NCBI RefSeq assembly: GCF_014205765.1
Contig: NZ_JACIIZ010000002.1
Location: forward strand, 310,001 to 374,000
DNA length: 64,000 nt
From: Nitrospirillum iridis
GTDB taxonomy: Bacteria; Pseudomonadota; Alphaproteobacteria; Azospirillales; Azospirillaceae
Direction of reading: 5' to 3'
The translations under genes were made by a program, and so were the position numbers. Every line of letters begins with the position of its first letter. Within the stretch, counting starts at the first letter, position 1. Of the stretch, positions 25,081-35,390 are shown piece by piece. Under the pieces are notes generated by a model. That model worked only from the letters and a program-made list of their open reading frames with translations. It made no database searches and was not told the origin of the DNA.

Positions 25081-27497
25081 CCGGCCGGCGCCCCCGCGGT
25101 GCTGGCGTTCCAGTCTGGGGCCTCGGCGGCCGCCAGGTGTTTCAGGAAAAAGCCGTACTGCTTGCGCAGGGCGTAGCGGATGGGCCCGGTGGAGCGGCCG
25201 GCCGAATGCCCCTCGCCCGGCACGACCAGCAGGTCGAAGGTCTTGTCCGCCTTGATCAGGGCGTTGACCACCTGCATGGTGGAGGATGGGTCGACATTGT
25301 CGTCCAGTTCGCCCACCACCAGGGCCACCTGGCCTTTCAGCCGCCAGGCGTTGTCGACGTTGGACGACTGGGCGTAGCTTGCGTCCACGGGCCAGCCCAT
25401 CCACTGTTCGTTCCAGCTGATCTTGTCCATGCGGTTGTCATGGCAGCCGGCATAGCAGAAGGCGGCCTTGTAGAAATCCGGATGGAACAGCAGGGCGGCC
25501 AGTGAACTCTGTCCGCCGGCGGAACCGCCGTAGATGCCGACACGACCGATGTCCAGCTGCGGATATTGGGATGCCGCGGCCCGCCACCAATTGATGCGGT
25601 CCGGAAAGCCGGAGTCCTTCAGGTTCTTCCAGCAGATGTCATGAAAGGCCTTCGACCGGTTCATGGTGCCCATGCCGTCGATCTGGGCCACGACGAATCC
25701 CATCTCCGCCAGGGCCTGCATGCCGATGACCTTGTCGCCACCGGCGTGGAAACCGAAGGGCCAGAACGTCTTGGGCACGAAACTGTCGTGGGGCCCGGCA
25801 TAGATGTTCTCGATGACGGGATAGCGGCGGCCGGGGTCGAATCCCAGGGGGCGGACGATGACGCCCCAGATGTCCGTCTTGCCGTCGCGGCCCTTGGCCT
25901 TGAACACTTCCGGCGGACGGAAGCCGGCGGCCAGCAGTCGGCTGATGTCGCCCCGCTCCACCTCCGCCACCAGCGAGCGGTCGGCGGTGCGCCGCAGTTC
26001 CATCACCGGCGCCATGTCGACGCGGGAATGGAGATCGACATAATAGGCCAGGTCGTCGGACAGGCTGACGTCGTGATAGGCGTCGGCGGTGGTCAGCGCC
26101 ACCAGGTTGCGGCCGTCGAAATCGACGCGGTAGTAGTGCTGGAAATAGGGGTCCTCGTCCGGCCGCATGCCGCTGGCGGCGAAGTAGATCTGGCGCTTGT
26201 CGTCATCGACCTTGGCGACATGGCGCACCACCCAGTCGCCCTTGGTGATCTGGGTCTTCACCTTCCCCGTCCGGCCGTCGATGAGGTAAAGGTGGCTCCA
26301 GCCATCCCGCTCCGACAGCCAGATGATTTCCGCCCCGCCCTTGTTCACGTCGTGGCGGAAGCGGCGCTCATTGTTCACGAAGGTGCCCGCCGTCTCGGTG
26401 ACGACGGCACGGGGCGCGCCAGTGGCGGCGTCGATCTCGATCACCCGCACCATCTGGTGGCCGCGACGGGTATATTCGAAGACCACCGTGGCGCTGTCGG
26501 CCCGCCACTCGAAATCCGTCATCAGGTAGGGGTTGGGGAACAGGGCGGCGTCCACCGCCAGCTGACGGCCAGGCGCACCGGCGGCCGGCACGTGGAACAG
26601 CACAGGCTGCTCCTGGTCCACGGCGTCACCGGGCTTGGGGTATAGCTGGGTATGCAGCTTGGGCTCGATCTGGTCCTTGGGCGAGGACTCAACCTTGTGC
26701 ACCTCCCGCCGATAGCCGGGACGCACGCGATAAAGCGCCAGCTTCCGCGAATCCGGCGACCAGGCGATGGTCTCCCCGTCGTAGAAATCGCCCTCGCTGC
26801 CATCGGTGCTCAGCACCGTCACGGTGCCGGTGGTAAGCTCGCGCAGCGCCAGGTTCTGGTTCTGGATCAGGGCCTCCCACCGCCCGTCGGGGGAGCGTTT
26901 GGGGCCGTTGTCCCCCGGCTGGGCCAGGTCGCGCACCACGCCAAAGCCCCGGGGGCGGCGCCCGCCCTCCTCCGCTTCCCGCTTGCAGGTATAGTCGGCC
27001 AGCCGGCAGGACCACTCCGCCTCATCCCACTCGAAGCGCAGGGTCTGGCCGTCATCGCCGAAGTGCACCCGCTCGAACGGCAAGGTCAGGCCGGTGGCGG
27101 CCGGCCCCCCGGCCTTGCTCCATTCCACCGCCAGCCGGTCGTGGTCAAAGGCCGGCTTCTTCTCCAGCGTGCCGGCATCGACGCTGACGAACTGGAAACC
27201 ACCGGGCACCGTCTTGCGATAATGGAAGCGCGCGCCCTGGCCTGTTCCGATTGGGCCCGCCCAGATGGCCGGCCAGGCCACATTCTCCGTCAGGCCTATC
27301 CAGCGATCGCGCAAGGACAGCGCCCGCTCATAGTCGGCCGCTGTCGGCACCGGCCCAGCAGCGGGCGCGGGCTGGGACGTGGCCACCGTCCCGGCGGCCA
27401 AGGCGGCCTCCGCCCCCCCGGCCGCGGCGCGGGCACTGACGGCATGGGCCGCGGCGGCGGCGGCAGGCAAGGCGGCGATGAACGAACGGCGACGCAT
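25077..27497 (-). CDS. Exported S9 family dipeptidyl peptidase IV-like peptidase
   Basis: An 806-residue protein. The N terminus MRRRSFIAALPAAAAAAHAVSARA resembles a Tat-type signal with RRRSF, so export in folded form is possible. Residues about 150-500 are the DPP IV N-terminal beta-propeller (WSPDSRKLALYRVRP, LTDFEWRADSATVVFEYTRRGHQ in parts). The C-terminal alpha/beta-hydrolase has the nucleophile Ser in YGGSAGGQ, the Asp in GELDDNVDP and the His in GEGHSAGR. It should cleave dipeptides from peptides, often after Pro, in the periplasm. GGGGAG lies seven bases before the ATG. It converges with the glycosyltransferase gene, overlapping 4 bases. Confidence 0.9.
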   Translation of the reverse strand: MRRRSFIAALPAAAAAAHAVSARAAAGGAEAALAAGTVATSQPAPAAGPVPTAADYERALSLRDRWIGLTENVAWPAIWAGPIGTGQGARFHYRKTVPGGFQFVSVDAGTLEKKPAFDHDRLAVEWSKAGGPAATGLTLPFERVHFGDDGQTLRFEWDEAEWSCRLADYTCKREAEEGGRRPRGFGVVRDLAQPGDNGPKRSPDGRWEALIQNQNLALRELTTGTVTVLSTDGSEGDFYDGETIAWSPDSRKLALYRVRPGYRREVHKVESSPKDQIEPKLHTQLYPKPGDAVDQEQPVLFHVPAAGAPGRQLAVDAALFPNPYLMTDFEWRADSATVVFEYTRRGHQMVRVIEIDAATGAPRAVVTETAGTFVNNERRFRHDVNKGGAEIIWLSERDGWSHLYLIDGRTGKVKTQITKGDWVVRHVAKVDDDKRQIYFAASGMRPDEDPYFQHYYRVDFDGRNLVALTTADAYHDVSLSDDLAYYVDLHSRVDMAPVMELRRTADRSLVAEVERGDISRLLAAGFRPPEVFKAKGRDGKTDIWGVIVRPLGFDPGRRYPVIENIYAGPHDSFVPKTFWPFGFHAGGDKVIGMQALAEMGFVVAQIDGMGTMNRSKAFHDICWKNLKDSGFPDRINWWRAAASQYPQLDIGRVGIYGGSAGGQSSLAALLFHPDFYKAAFCYAGCHDNRMDKISWNEQWMGWPVDASYAQSSNVDNAWRLKGQVALVVGELDDNVDPSSTMQVVNALIKADKTFDLLVVPGEGHSAGRSTGPIRYALRKQYGFFLKHLAAAEAPDWNASTAGAPAG

Positions 27498-27549
27498 GGA
27501 CGGCTCCCCAATCTCGGAACCGCCATTAAGAATTTATACAATATCCCAT

Positions 27550-28575
27550 TCAAGGGGATTCTTGCTCACGCCCATCTGACAGGCGCCCTTGCAGCGCGCG
27601 GATGAAGGCTTGGGGGTCATCGACGGCGAAGGCGACGGTTGAAATAGAACGGGCGCGTCGCAGGAAACGCCGCCGTCGCACGGGGGCCACCAGGGTCAAC
27701 GCGACGTTGGGGGCCAGTAGCGGGCTGTGGTTCTCCGGCCCACGCTGGGGCATGTCGGCGGCGACGCCGACGCCGCCGATGGCGTCATAGGGCACCAGCC
27801 TGTCCACCAGCGGGCCGAAGCGGACGCGCACCCCGTGCGGCGTCAGCAGCACCGGCCGCAGGCGGAGGGACTTGGTCAACCCCAGCAGGTAGATGAAGCT
27901 CAGGTCCCCCAGGACGAACAGGGCCAGGGCCACCATGCGGTGGTGGATACCGAGGGCCACGTCCAGCACCACGATCTCCATCACCTGGGCCACCAGCAGG
28001 CCGCCCATCACCGGCGTCAGGTCGCGGTGATAGCTGAAGGGCTGGCATCCCGTCGGCACGTCGGGCGCGGCCCGCCAGCAAAACAAGGCCAGGTGCAGCA
28101 CACTCAATTCCCGCGCCACGAGGGGAGCGAAGGGCGGCGGCACCAGGCAAGCGACGGCCGCCTCCAGCCGCCCCTCGCCTTCACCGGGTCGCCGCCAGAC
28201 AGTCCAGGCGCCGGCCAGGCCCCACAGGACGTGCCCACCGACCAGGGCCGCCACCCCGGCCACGGCCCAAGGCATGGACCAAAGCGCGGCACGCAAGGGG
28301 GGCGTCAGACCGGCGGCCGCGCTCACCAGACCGACGGCGATGGTCGCCAGCACCAAGCGCACGCCCGGCCGCCCCCGCATCCGGCGGTGCCGCAGCACCA
28401 GGGCGGTGGTCAGGCTGTCGACGGTGATCCACAGGAACAGGGCGACAGCCAGCCGCGGGTGGGCCTCCGCCCAAGGCGTGCGGATGACTAGTGCCGCCAG
28501 GCCGATCACCAGCAAGGGGGCCAACCGCGAAACCAAGCCCTCGGCAGCGAAAGGGATGCGCACCTGCGTCGTCAT
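27550..28575 (-). CDS. Multi-pass membrane protein of unknown function
   Basis: A 341-residue protein I do not recognise. It has about seven hydrophobic helices (LAPLLVIGLAALVI, LAVALFLWITVDSLTTALVL, VLATIAVGLVSAAAGL, WAVAGVAALVGGHVLWGLAGAW, LLVAQVMEIVVLDVAL, MVALALFVLGDLSFIYLLGL). A C-terminal soluble part of about 110 residues (LTPHGVRVRFGPLVDRLVPYDAI, then a basic RRRRFLRRAR) looks like a PH-like/DUF domain attached to a membrane anchor. The start at 28575 was chosen because the upstream frame to 28707 is noncoding-like and a purine-rich GGAAGAGCCGGAG precedes this ATG. It may be cotranscribed from its own promoter; the neighbours give no functional clue. Confidence 0.6.
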   Translation of the reverse strand: MTTQVRIPFAAEGLVSRLAPLLVIGLAALVIRTPWAEAHPRLAVALFLWITVDSLTTALVLRHRRMRGRPGVRLVLATIAVGLVSAAAGLTPPLRAALWSMPWAVAGVAALVGGHVLWGLAGAWTVWRRPGEGEGRLEAAVACLVPPPFAPLVARELSVLHLALFCWRAAPDVPTGCQPFSYHRDLTPVMGGLLVAQVMEIVVLDVALGIHHRMVALALFVLGDLSFIYLLGLTKSLRLRPVLLTPHGVRVRFGPLVDRLVPYDAIGGVGVAADMPQRGPENHSPLLAPNVALTLVAPVRRRRFLRRARSISTVAFAVDDPQAFIRALQGRLSDGREQESP

Positions 28576-28738
28576 GCTCCGGCTCTTCCGGCTGGGGAAC
28601 AAGACGTAGCATAGCACAGGCGAAACACAGGCCCTACACGCCAAGGGCGAAACCGTGCTCAGCGCCGGCACCAGCCGGTCGGACGCCGACCTGGTGTGAT
28701 GGCCCAATGGACGCGGGAGCTGCGCGGCCAGGTCGTCC

Positions 28739-29590
28739 TCAGGCGTCGAACAAGGTGGCGTGAAGCGCCCTCCAGCTCTCCGCGTCGGGGGCCATCATCA
28801 GGCCGCCATCGCGGTCGGTGGGGTTGTACGGGCTGTCGTCCAGCTTGGCGGCATAGCCGCCGGCCTCGACATGCAGGAATGCCCCGGCCGCGTGGTCCCA
28901 CGGCTTGATCATCTTGTTGAGGCTGAAATGGGCCTGGCCGGTCAGCAGGTCCAGATAATCGTGGGCGGAGCAGCGCTGGGTATAGGCCTCCGCCACGCGT
29001 TCACGCCGTTGCGTCAGCTGGCGCCGCATGTCGCTGTCGAAGAATCGGACATTGGCGATGCCCCGCATCTGCGCCACCGCCACCGGCGGCAATGCCACGC
29101 AGCGCATGCCGTCCTCGGTCGGGTCGGCGCCCACCAGCCAGGCGCCCCGCCCCAGACGGCCGCGCACGGTGCGGCGGCCCACCGGATCATGGATCCAGCC
29201 GGCGACGGTGCGGCCGTGGGCGGCCAGCGCCACGATGACGCCGAAGCGCGGCTTGCCGGCCACGAAGTTGGCGGTACCGTCGATGGGATCCACGATCCAG
29301 ACGGGGGCGGCGCCCAGCAGGCGATCCAGCACCGCGTCATCGGCGGCCACCGCCTCCTCGCCCACCACGGTGCTGCCGGGCAGCAGGGCCGTCAGCCGGG
29401 CGGTCAGCGCCCGTTCCGATGCCTCGTCGGCCACGGTCACCAGGTCGCCGGGACCCTTTTCCCGGATGTCCTCCCCCGACAAACGCTGGAAGCGCGGCAG
29501 GATTTCCGTTTCGGCGACGGAACGGATCAGGGCGTCGACAGCGGCCAGATCGAAGGCGGGAATGTCGGATGCGGGCAAGGAAGCGGTCAT
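28739..29590 (-). CDS. Inositol monophosphatase family protein
   Basis: A 283-residue Mg2+-dependent phosphatase. The metal-site motifs are all present: VGEEAV (residues about 97-102), WIVDPIDGTANF and KPWDHAAGAFLHVEAGG. The family includes inositol-1-phosphatase (SuhB), histidinol-phosphatase (HisN) and 3'(2'),5'-bisphosphate nucleotidase (CysQ). The sequence alone does not decide which; the C-terminal GGLMMAPDAESW pattern is seen in alphaproteobacterial members annotated as inositol monophosphatase or HisN. It is transcribed in the same direction as groESL but after that operon's terminator. Confidence 0.85.
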   Translation of the reverse strand: MTASLPASDIPAFDLAAVDALIRSVAETEILPRFQRLSGEDIREKGPGDLVTVADEASERALTARLTALLPGSTVVGEEAVAADDAVLDRLLGAAPVWIVDPIDGTANFVAGKPRFGVIVALAAHGRTVAGWIHDPVGRRTVRGRLGRGAWLVGADPTEDGMRCVALPPVAVAQMRGIANVRFFDSDMRRQLTQRRERVAEAYTQRCSAHDYLDLLTGQAHFSLNKMIKPWDHAAGAFLHVEAGGYAAKLDDSPYNPTDRDGGLMMAPDAESWRALHATLFDA

Positions 29591-29664
29591 GGGGCACAGC
29601 TATGGTTGGCGGCGGCGGACTGGCCCCCTAGCAATAGAATCGATAGGGCAAACCATAAAGCCCC

Positions 29665-29687
29665 AAAAAGAAAAGGGACCGCCCTTT
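29665..29687 (-). terminator. Rho-independent terminator of groESL
   Basis: Read on the minus strand, AAAGGG (29687-29682) and CCCTTT (29677-29672) form a stem around a four-base loop and run straight into TTCTTTTT. Stem plus T tract is a textbook intrinsic terminator about 80 bases after the groEL stop. Confidence 0.85.
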
Positions 29688-29709
29688 CAGACGATCCCTT
29701 CCCCTATCC

Positions 29710-29749
29710 CGGGCATGGAATGCCCGTTCCCAAGGCATGGAATGCCCGG
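29710..29749. repeat. Pair of identical palindromes between groEL and its terminator
   Basis: GGGCATGGAATGCCC occurs at 29711-29725 and its core GGCATGGAATGCC again at 29734-29746, 23 bases apart. Each is an inverted repeat (GGGCAT/ATGCCC around three bases). They lie in the groEL 3' untranslated region and may be RNA hairpins or a protein-binding site; function unknown. Confidence 0.7.
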
Positions 29750-29767
29750 GCGCCTGATGGCAAGGGC

Positions 29768-31429
<1,662 letters not shown>

Positions 31430-31440
31430 TTATTTGATTA

Positions 31441-31728
31441 TTATTCAAGGATGCCGAGCAGGTCGGACTCGCGCATGATCAGCACGTCCTTGCCGTCGAT
31501 CTTGGCCTCGGTGCCGGACCACTTGCCGTACAGCACCTTGTCGCCGGCCTTCACCGACAGGGCGACGATATCGCCCTTCTCGTTGCGGGCGCCGCCGCCC
31601 ACGGCCAGGACTTCGCCCTGCTGGGGCTTTTCCTTGACGGTGTCGGGGATGATGATGCCGCCAACGGTCTTCTGATCCTGCTCGATGGGCCGGATCACCA
31701 CACGGTCGTGCAGGGGCCTGAAACTCAT
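31441..31728 (-). CDS. groS: Co-chaperonin GroES
   Basis: A 95-residue 10-kDa co-chaperonin: [12 protein letters not shown] at the N terminus, the mobile-loop region [41 protein letters not shown] and the ending [15 protein letters not shown]. It caps the GroEL ring. The frame extends upstream to 31896, but GGAGG seven bases before the ATG at 31728 and family length fix the start. It begins 127 bases after hflX; a large inverted repeat lies in its leader. Confidence 0.97.
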   Translation of the reverse strand: MSFRPLHDRVVIRPIEQDQKTVGGIIIPDTVKEKPQQGEVLAVGGGARNEKGDIVALSVKAGDKVLYGKWSGTEAKIDGKDVLIMRESDLLGILE

Positions 31729-31747
31729 TTTGAACCTCCAGCGAAGG

Positions 31748-31779
31748 ACGCCGGCCCCTTCAATGAAGCTGGCCGGCGT
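31748..31779 (-). promoter_or_regulatory. Large hairpin in the groES leader
   Basis: ACGCCGGCC (31748-31756) and GGCCGGCGT (31771-31779) are perfect inverted repeats; inside them CTTCA and TGAAG (31758-31768) form a second short stem. The structure ends 20 bases before the groES start codon. It could end hflX transcription or control groESL translation or attenuation. I see no CIRCE (HrcA) element here. Confidence 0.5.
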
Positions 31780-31855
31780 CGGGTGGCCGGCACCCTCGCC
31801 CAGCCGCCGAAGCGGCCGGAAGCGCGGATGCACAGGCACGATGGGAATGTAAGCG

Positions 31856-33262
31856 TCAGGACGCCTGGACTTGGCTTTCCGGGGCGACCCGTTCAACCAA
31901 GGGCGGGGTATCCGTCACCAGATAGTCCGGAAAGCGGTCGCGGAAGCGGGCCACGTCCGCCGGCTCCAACGCCACGGTCAGGTGGCTATGGTCGTCGTCG
32001 TCCTCCCGCTCCGTCACCTCGCCCCTGGCATACAGCCAGGCAGCGGCGGCGCCGTCGCCGACGGGCACGCTGACCCGCACCACGTCGCGGCCCGCCACCA
32101 TGCGGCGATCCAGGACGTTGAACAGGCTTTCCAGCCCCTCACCCGTCAGGGCCGATACCGCCACCAGGCCGTCAGGCCGGCGGCTCTGGCGCACCAGGGC
32201 GTCCCGGTCCAGGGGGGGCAGCTTGTCGATCTTGTTCAGGACCTCCACCACCCGGGTGTCGGTCTCGACCTCGATCCCCAGCTCGCCCAGCACCGACTCC
32301 ACGTCCGCGCGCTGCGCCTCGCTGTCCGGGTGGGCGGCGTCGCGCACATGCAGGATGATGTCGGCGGCCAGCACCTCCTCCAGCGTGGCGCGGAACGCCT
32401 CCACCAGATGGTGTGGCAGGTCGGAGATGAAGCCCACCGTGTCCGACAGGATGATCTTGCGTCCCGACGGCAGGACGATGGAGCGCATGGTCGGATCCAG
32501 CGTGGCGAACAGCAGATCCTTGGCGAACACGTCGGCCCGCGCCATGCGGTTGAACAGCGTGGACTTGCCGGCGTTGGTGTAACCCACCAGCGCCACCACC
32601 GGATAGGGCACGCGCTCACGCGCCTTGCGGTGCAGGCCGCGGGTGCGCCGCACCTCCTCCAACTCCGCCTTCAGCTTGATGATGCGGTCGCCGATGAGCC
32701 GCCGGTCCATTTCCAGCTGGCTTTCACCGGGGCCGCCCAGGAAGCCGAAGCCACCACGCTGGCGTTCCAGATGGGTCCATGACCGCACGAGGCGGGAGCG
32801 CTGATAGGTCAGCGCCGCCAGCTCCACCTGTAGCTGGCCTTCCCGGGTACGGGCCCGGGCGCCGAAGATCTCCAGGATCAGGCCTGTACGGTCGATGACC
32901 TTGGCCTTGAGGTCCCGTTCCAGGTTGCGTTGCTGCACCGGCGTCAGCGCGTGGTCGACCACGACCAGGCCGATGCCCAACTCGGCGATGCGCCGGGCCG
33001 CCTCCTCCAGATAGCCGCCACCCAGCAGGGTGGCGGGCTTGGGCCGGGTCACGCGCACGCATTCGGCCGCCACCACCTCAAGCTCGATGGCGGCGGTAAG
33101 GCCGACAGCTTCCTCCAGGCGGGACTCCGGGCTGCGCCGGTCATCCAGATCTTCACGCAGGATGGGATGGATCACCAGGGCGCGCCGGGCGGATTGCTCC
33201 GCCGGCGCCGCCTCAGGCGTATCGGAAAGAAGGGCGGGCTCATCCGCCGGACGGTCGGTCAC
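31856..33262 (-). CDS. hflX: Ribosome-associated GTPase HflX
   Basis: A 468-residue GTPase. The N-terminal HflX domain ([27 protein letters not shown] [21 protein letters not shown] in sequence, [26 protein letters not shown] across the middle) precedes a coiled, Gly-rich [13 protein letters not shown] segment and the G domain with G1 [10 protein letters not shown]3 [17 protein letters not shown] and G4 NKID. HflX splits stalled ribosomes, notably under heat stress, and binds the 50S subunit. It lies 70 bases downstream of hfq as in most proteobacteria. The start is a GTG at 33262, with a G-rich segment upstream; no ATG in frame fits. Confidence 0.95.
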   Translation of the reverse strand: MTDRPADEPALLSDTPEAAPAEQSARRALVIHPILREDLDDRRSPESRLEEAVGLTAAIELEVVAAECVRVTRPKPATLLGGGYLEEAARRIAELGIGLVVVDHALTPVQQRNLERDLKAKVIDRTGLILEIFGARARTREGQLQVELAALTYQRSRLVRSWTHLERQRGGFGFLGGPGESQLEMDRRLIGDRIIKLKAELEEVRRTRGLHRKARERVPYPVVALVGYTNAGKSTLFNRMARADVFAKDLLFATLDPTMRSIVLPSGRKIILSDTVGFISDLPHHLVEAFRATLEEVLAADIILHVRDAAHPDSEAQRADVESVLGELGIEVETDTRVVEVLNKIDKLPPLDRDALVRQSRRPDGLVAVSALTGEGLESLFNVLDRRMVAGRDVVRVSVPVGDGAAAAWLYARGEVTEREDDDDHSHLTVALEPADVARFRDRFPDYLVTDTPPLVERVAPESQVQAS

Positions 33263-33332
33263 GGCGCCCCCATCCTTCCCGTCAACCGGCCGGACCGTCC
33301 CAGGGCGGGATGGGGCCGACTGTATACGAACG

Positions 33333-33581
33333 TCAATCGTGGTCGCCTTCCTTGGCCGTCTCGAACAACTGGATGGGGTGGGCCGGCATCACGGTCGAAA
33401 TCGCATGCTTGTAGACAAGCTGCGAATGGGCGTCACGGCGCAGCAGCACCGAGAAATTATCGAACCAAGTGATGATGCCTTGCAGCTTCACGCCGTTGAC
33501 GAGGAAAACCGTCACAGGGGTCTTGTTCTTACGCACGTGGTTCAGAAACACGTCCTGAACGTTTTGCGATTTTTCGGACAT
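33333..33581 (-). CDS. hfq: RNA chaperone Hfq
   Basis: An 82-residue Sm-like protein: [25 protein letters not shown] (Sm1, in sequence) with the proximal-face Q8-type residue, and [13 protein letters not shown], containing the YKH Sm2 motif. Hfq forms a hexamer that anneals small RNAs to mRNAs and is needed for NifA synthesis in diazotrophic alphaproteobacteria. A G-rich GCGAGG precedes the ATG. Length and motifs are normal for the class. Confidence 0.98.
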   Translation of the reverse strand: MSEKSQNVQDVFLNHVRKNKTPVTVFLVNGVKLQGIITWFDNFSVLLRRDAHSQLVYKHAISTVMPAHPIQLFETAKEGDHD

Positions 33582-33727
33582 TGTATGCCTCGCTCTTTAT
33601 TGGGGCCCTCTAAGGAGCGCCCGGGATTGCCTTTTCCGGCGGTTATGGAGCCGTGCGTAAAAGTGCCGGCGGCCCCGGGAACACCCCGAAGCGTCCGCCA
33701 TCCTAGCACAGGAAGTGATATGGGGTG

Positions 33728-34411
33728 CTAGAGCCCATCCACCAAGGTGCAAAGTTCGTCGCAGGTGGCGAAGCGGCGATACGGGGGGAACGCGGCCAGC
33801 GCGCCGTCGCCATGGGGGGTCGCCCCCACCATCAAAGGTAGGCAGCCGGTGCGGTGGGCGCACTCCATATCGATGTCGGCATCGCCGACGAACCACACCC
33901 CCGGGCCGGCGGGCACCCCGGCGGGGGCCAGGGCCAGATGAACCGGCGCTGGATCGGGCTTGTCGGCCGCGGCGTCGCCCGCCCCCACCAGGGCGCCGCA
34001 CCAACGATCCCAACCAAGGGCCCGGGCCTCTGCCCGCAGGAAGCGACCCGTCTTGTTGCTGACCACACCGATATAGACGCCGCGCGCCGCCAGGGTTTCC
34101 AGCAGGCGGCCCGCCCCGGTCAGGGGATCCAGGAACTCAAGGTGGTTGGCCTCGAAATGGGCGTAGAAGATGTCGCGCGCCCGTTCCCAGCCCTCGCCGA
34201 ACAGGGCCGGAAAGGCATCGCGCAGGCTCTGGCGCACCCGGGTATAGCTTTCTTCCAGCGTCCAGGTGGGCATACCGAACGCGTCAAGCGCCGCGTTGGT
34301 GGCGGCATGGACGCAGCGCCAGTTGGTGACCAGGGTGTTGTCCCAATCGAACAGGACAGCTTTGGGGAGCGCCAGGGCCGGCACCATCTGGATGTCGCGC
34401 TCGGTCACCAT
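33728..34411 (-). CDS. HAD-superfamily phosphatase (phosphoglycolate phosphatase-like)
   Basis: A 227-residue HAD hydrolase with the nucleophile motif AVLFDWDNTLV (D-W-D), motif II GVVSNKTG, motif III Lys and motif IV in GVWFVGDADIDMECAHRTGC. The cap insertion between motifs I and II is alpha-helical, as in Gph and PGMB-type enzymes. Likely a small phosphomonoester phosphatase; phosphoglycolate is one candidate. Its ATG overlaps the TGA of the upstream aminotransferase gene by one base (TGATG), so the two are translationally coupled. Part of the block from ntrX to hfq that is conserved in Rhodospirillales. Confidence 0.87.
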   Translation of the reverse strand: MVTERDIQMVPALALPKAVLFDWDNTLVTNWRCVHAATNAALDAFGMPTWTLEESYTRVRQSLRDAFPALFGEGWERARDIFYAHFEANHLEFLDPLTGAGRLLETLAARGVYIGVVSNKTGRFLRAEARALGWDRWCGALVGAGDAAADKPDPAPVHLALAPAGVPAGPGVWFVGDADIDMECAHRTGCLPLMVGATPHGDGALAAFPPYRRFATCDELCTLVDGL

Positions 34412-35325
34412 CACGGCCTTGTCACCACCGGGGCCGCTATAACGGGGTCGGCTATGCCGACATGGGGCACGGGGTCGGCCACGCCGACATGGGCCATGTA
34501 GGCCTGGCGCAGATGGCGGCCCAGGGGCCCCGGCACACCGTCGCCCACCGGTTTGCCATCGATGCGGGTGACCGGCACGCAGAAGGTGCTGGCACTGGAG
34601 ATCAGGGCCTCCCGCGCCGAATACGCCTCCTCGACCGTGAACGACCGTTCCTCGAAGGGGATGCCGGCGGCCTGCGCCTCGGCCAGCAGCGATAGGCGGG
34701 TGATGCCGTTGAGGATACGGTTGCTGGCGGCGCGGGTGACCAGCACGCCATCCCGGGTGACGATCCAGGCGTTGCTGGAACAGCCCTCGGTCACCGTGCC
34801 GTCGGGGTCCACCTGCCAGGCCTCGAAGGCGCCAGCCTCGGCCGCCTGCTGCTTGCCCAGCACCTGGGGCAGCAAGGCCACGGACTTGATATCGCGCCGG
34901 GTCCAGCGGATGTCCGGGATGGTGATGACGGCAACACCCTTTTCCAGATGCTGTGGCGCGCTGAACTTGGTGGAGCGGCAGGTGACCACCAGGGTGGGCG
35001 CCGGATCCACCGGGAAGCGGAAGTCGCGGGGCGCCTGCCCCCGGGTGATCTGGACATAGACCAGTCCGTTACGCACCCGGTTGCGGCGCGCCACTTCGCG
35101 CATGACGAAGCGCAGGCTCATGGGATGCATGGGCCAGGGCAACTGCAACTCATCCAGGGAGCGGGCCAGGCGGGCCAGATGGCCGTCCTCATCGGCGAAG
35201 ACGCCGTTGACGATGGAGACCACCTCATAGACGCCGTCGGCGAACTGGAAGCCCCGGTCCTCGATATGGACATGGGCGTCGCCGTGCGGCAGGTAACGAC
35301 CGTTGACATAGGCTGTCCGCGGCAT
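34411..35325 (-). CDS. Class IV aminotransferase, D-amino-acid aminotransferase-like
   Basis: A 304-residue PLP enzyme of fold type IV. Seen are YVNGRYLPHGDAHVHIEDRGFQFADGVYEVV in sequence at the N terminus, the PLP lysine in RRDIKSVALLPQVLGK, EGCSSNAWIVT and the phosphate-binding NGITRLSLL. The pattern fits D-alanine/D-amino-acid transaminase rather than branched-chain transaminase. The C terminus carries a duplicated nonapeptide (HVGVADPVP / HVGIADPVI) absent from the usual family end, encoded by a 27-bp repeat. It precedes the HAD phosphatase with a one-base overlap and follows ntrX by 65 bases. Confidence 0.87.
   Translation of the reverse strand: MPRTAYVNGRYLPHGDAHVHIEDRGFQFADGVYEVVSIVNGVFADEDGHLARLARSLDELQLPWPMHPMSLRFVMREVARRNRVRNGLVYVQITRGQAPRDFRFPVDPAPTLVVTCRSTKFSAPQHLEKGVAVITIPDIRWTRRDIKSVALLPQVLGKQQAAEAGAFEAWQVDPDGTVTEGCSSNAWIVTRDGVLVTRAASNRILNGITRLSLLAEAQAAGIPFEERSFTVEEAYSAREALISSASTFCVPVTRIDGKPVGDGVPGPLGRHLRQAYMAHVGVADPVPHVGIADPVIAAPVVTRP
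34444..34493 (-). repeat. 27-bp tandem repeat encoding a duplicated nonapeptide
   Basis: The 23-base blocks at 34444-34466 and 34471-34493 start 27 bases apart and differ at only two or three positions. They sit at the very end of the aminotransferase reading frame and give two copies of HVG(V/I)ADPV. Confidence 0.85.
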
Positions 35326-35390
35326 GGGCTGAACCTCAGCTTAAACCTGAAGATATGGCAAAGATCGTTTATAAATCAAACGACTGCCGC

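Noticed and set aside
31729..31855. CIRCE element upstream of groES
   Set aside because: No sequence resembling the TTAGCACTC inverted repeat is present; only an unrelated GC-rich hairpin.
35341..35390. Sigma70 promoter for the aminotransferase gene (TTGATT and a TATCTT-like -10)
   Set aside because: The -10 match is weak and spacing ambiguous (17 or 18), so I did not list it as a feature although the region is AT-rich.
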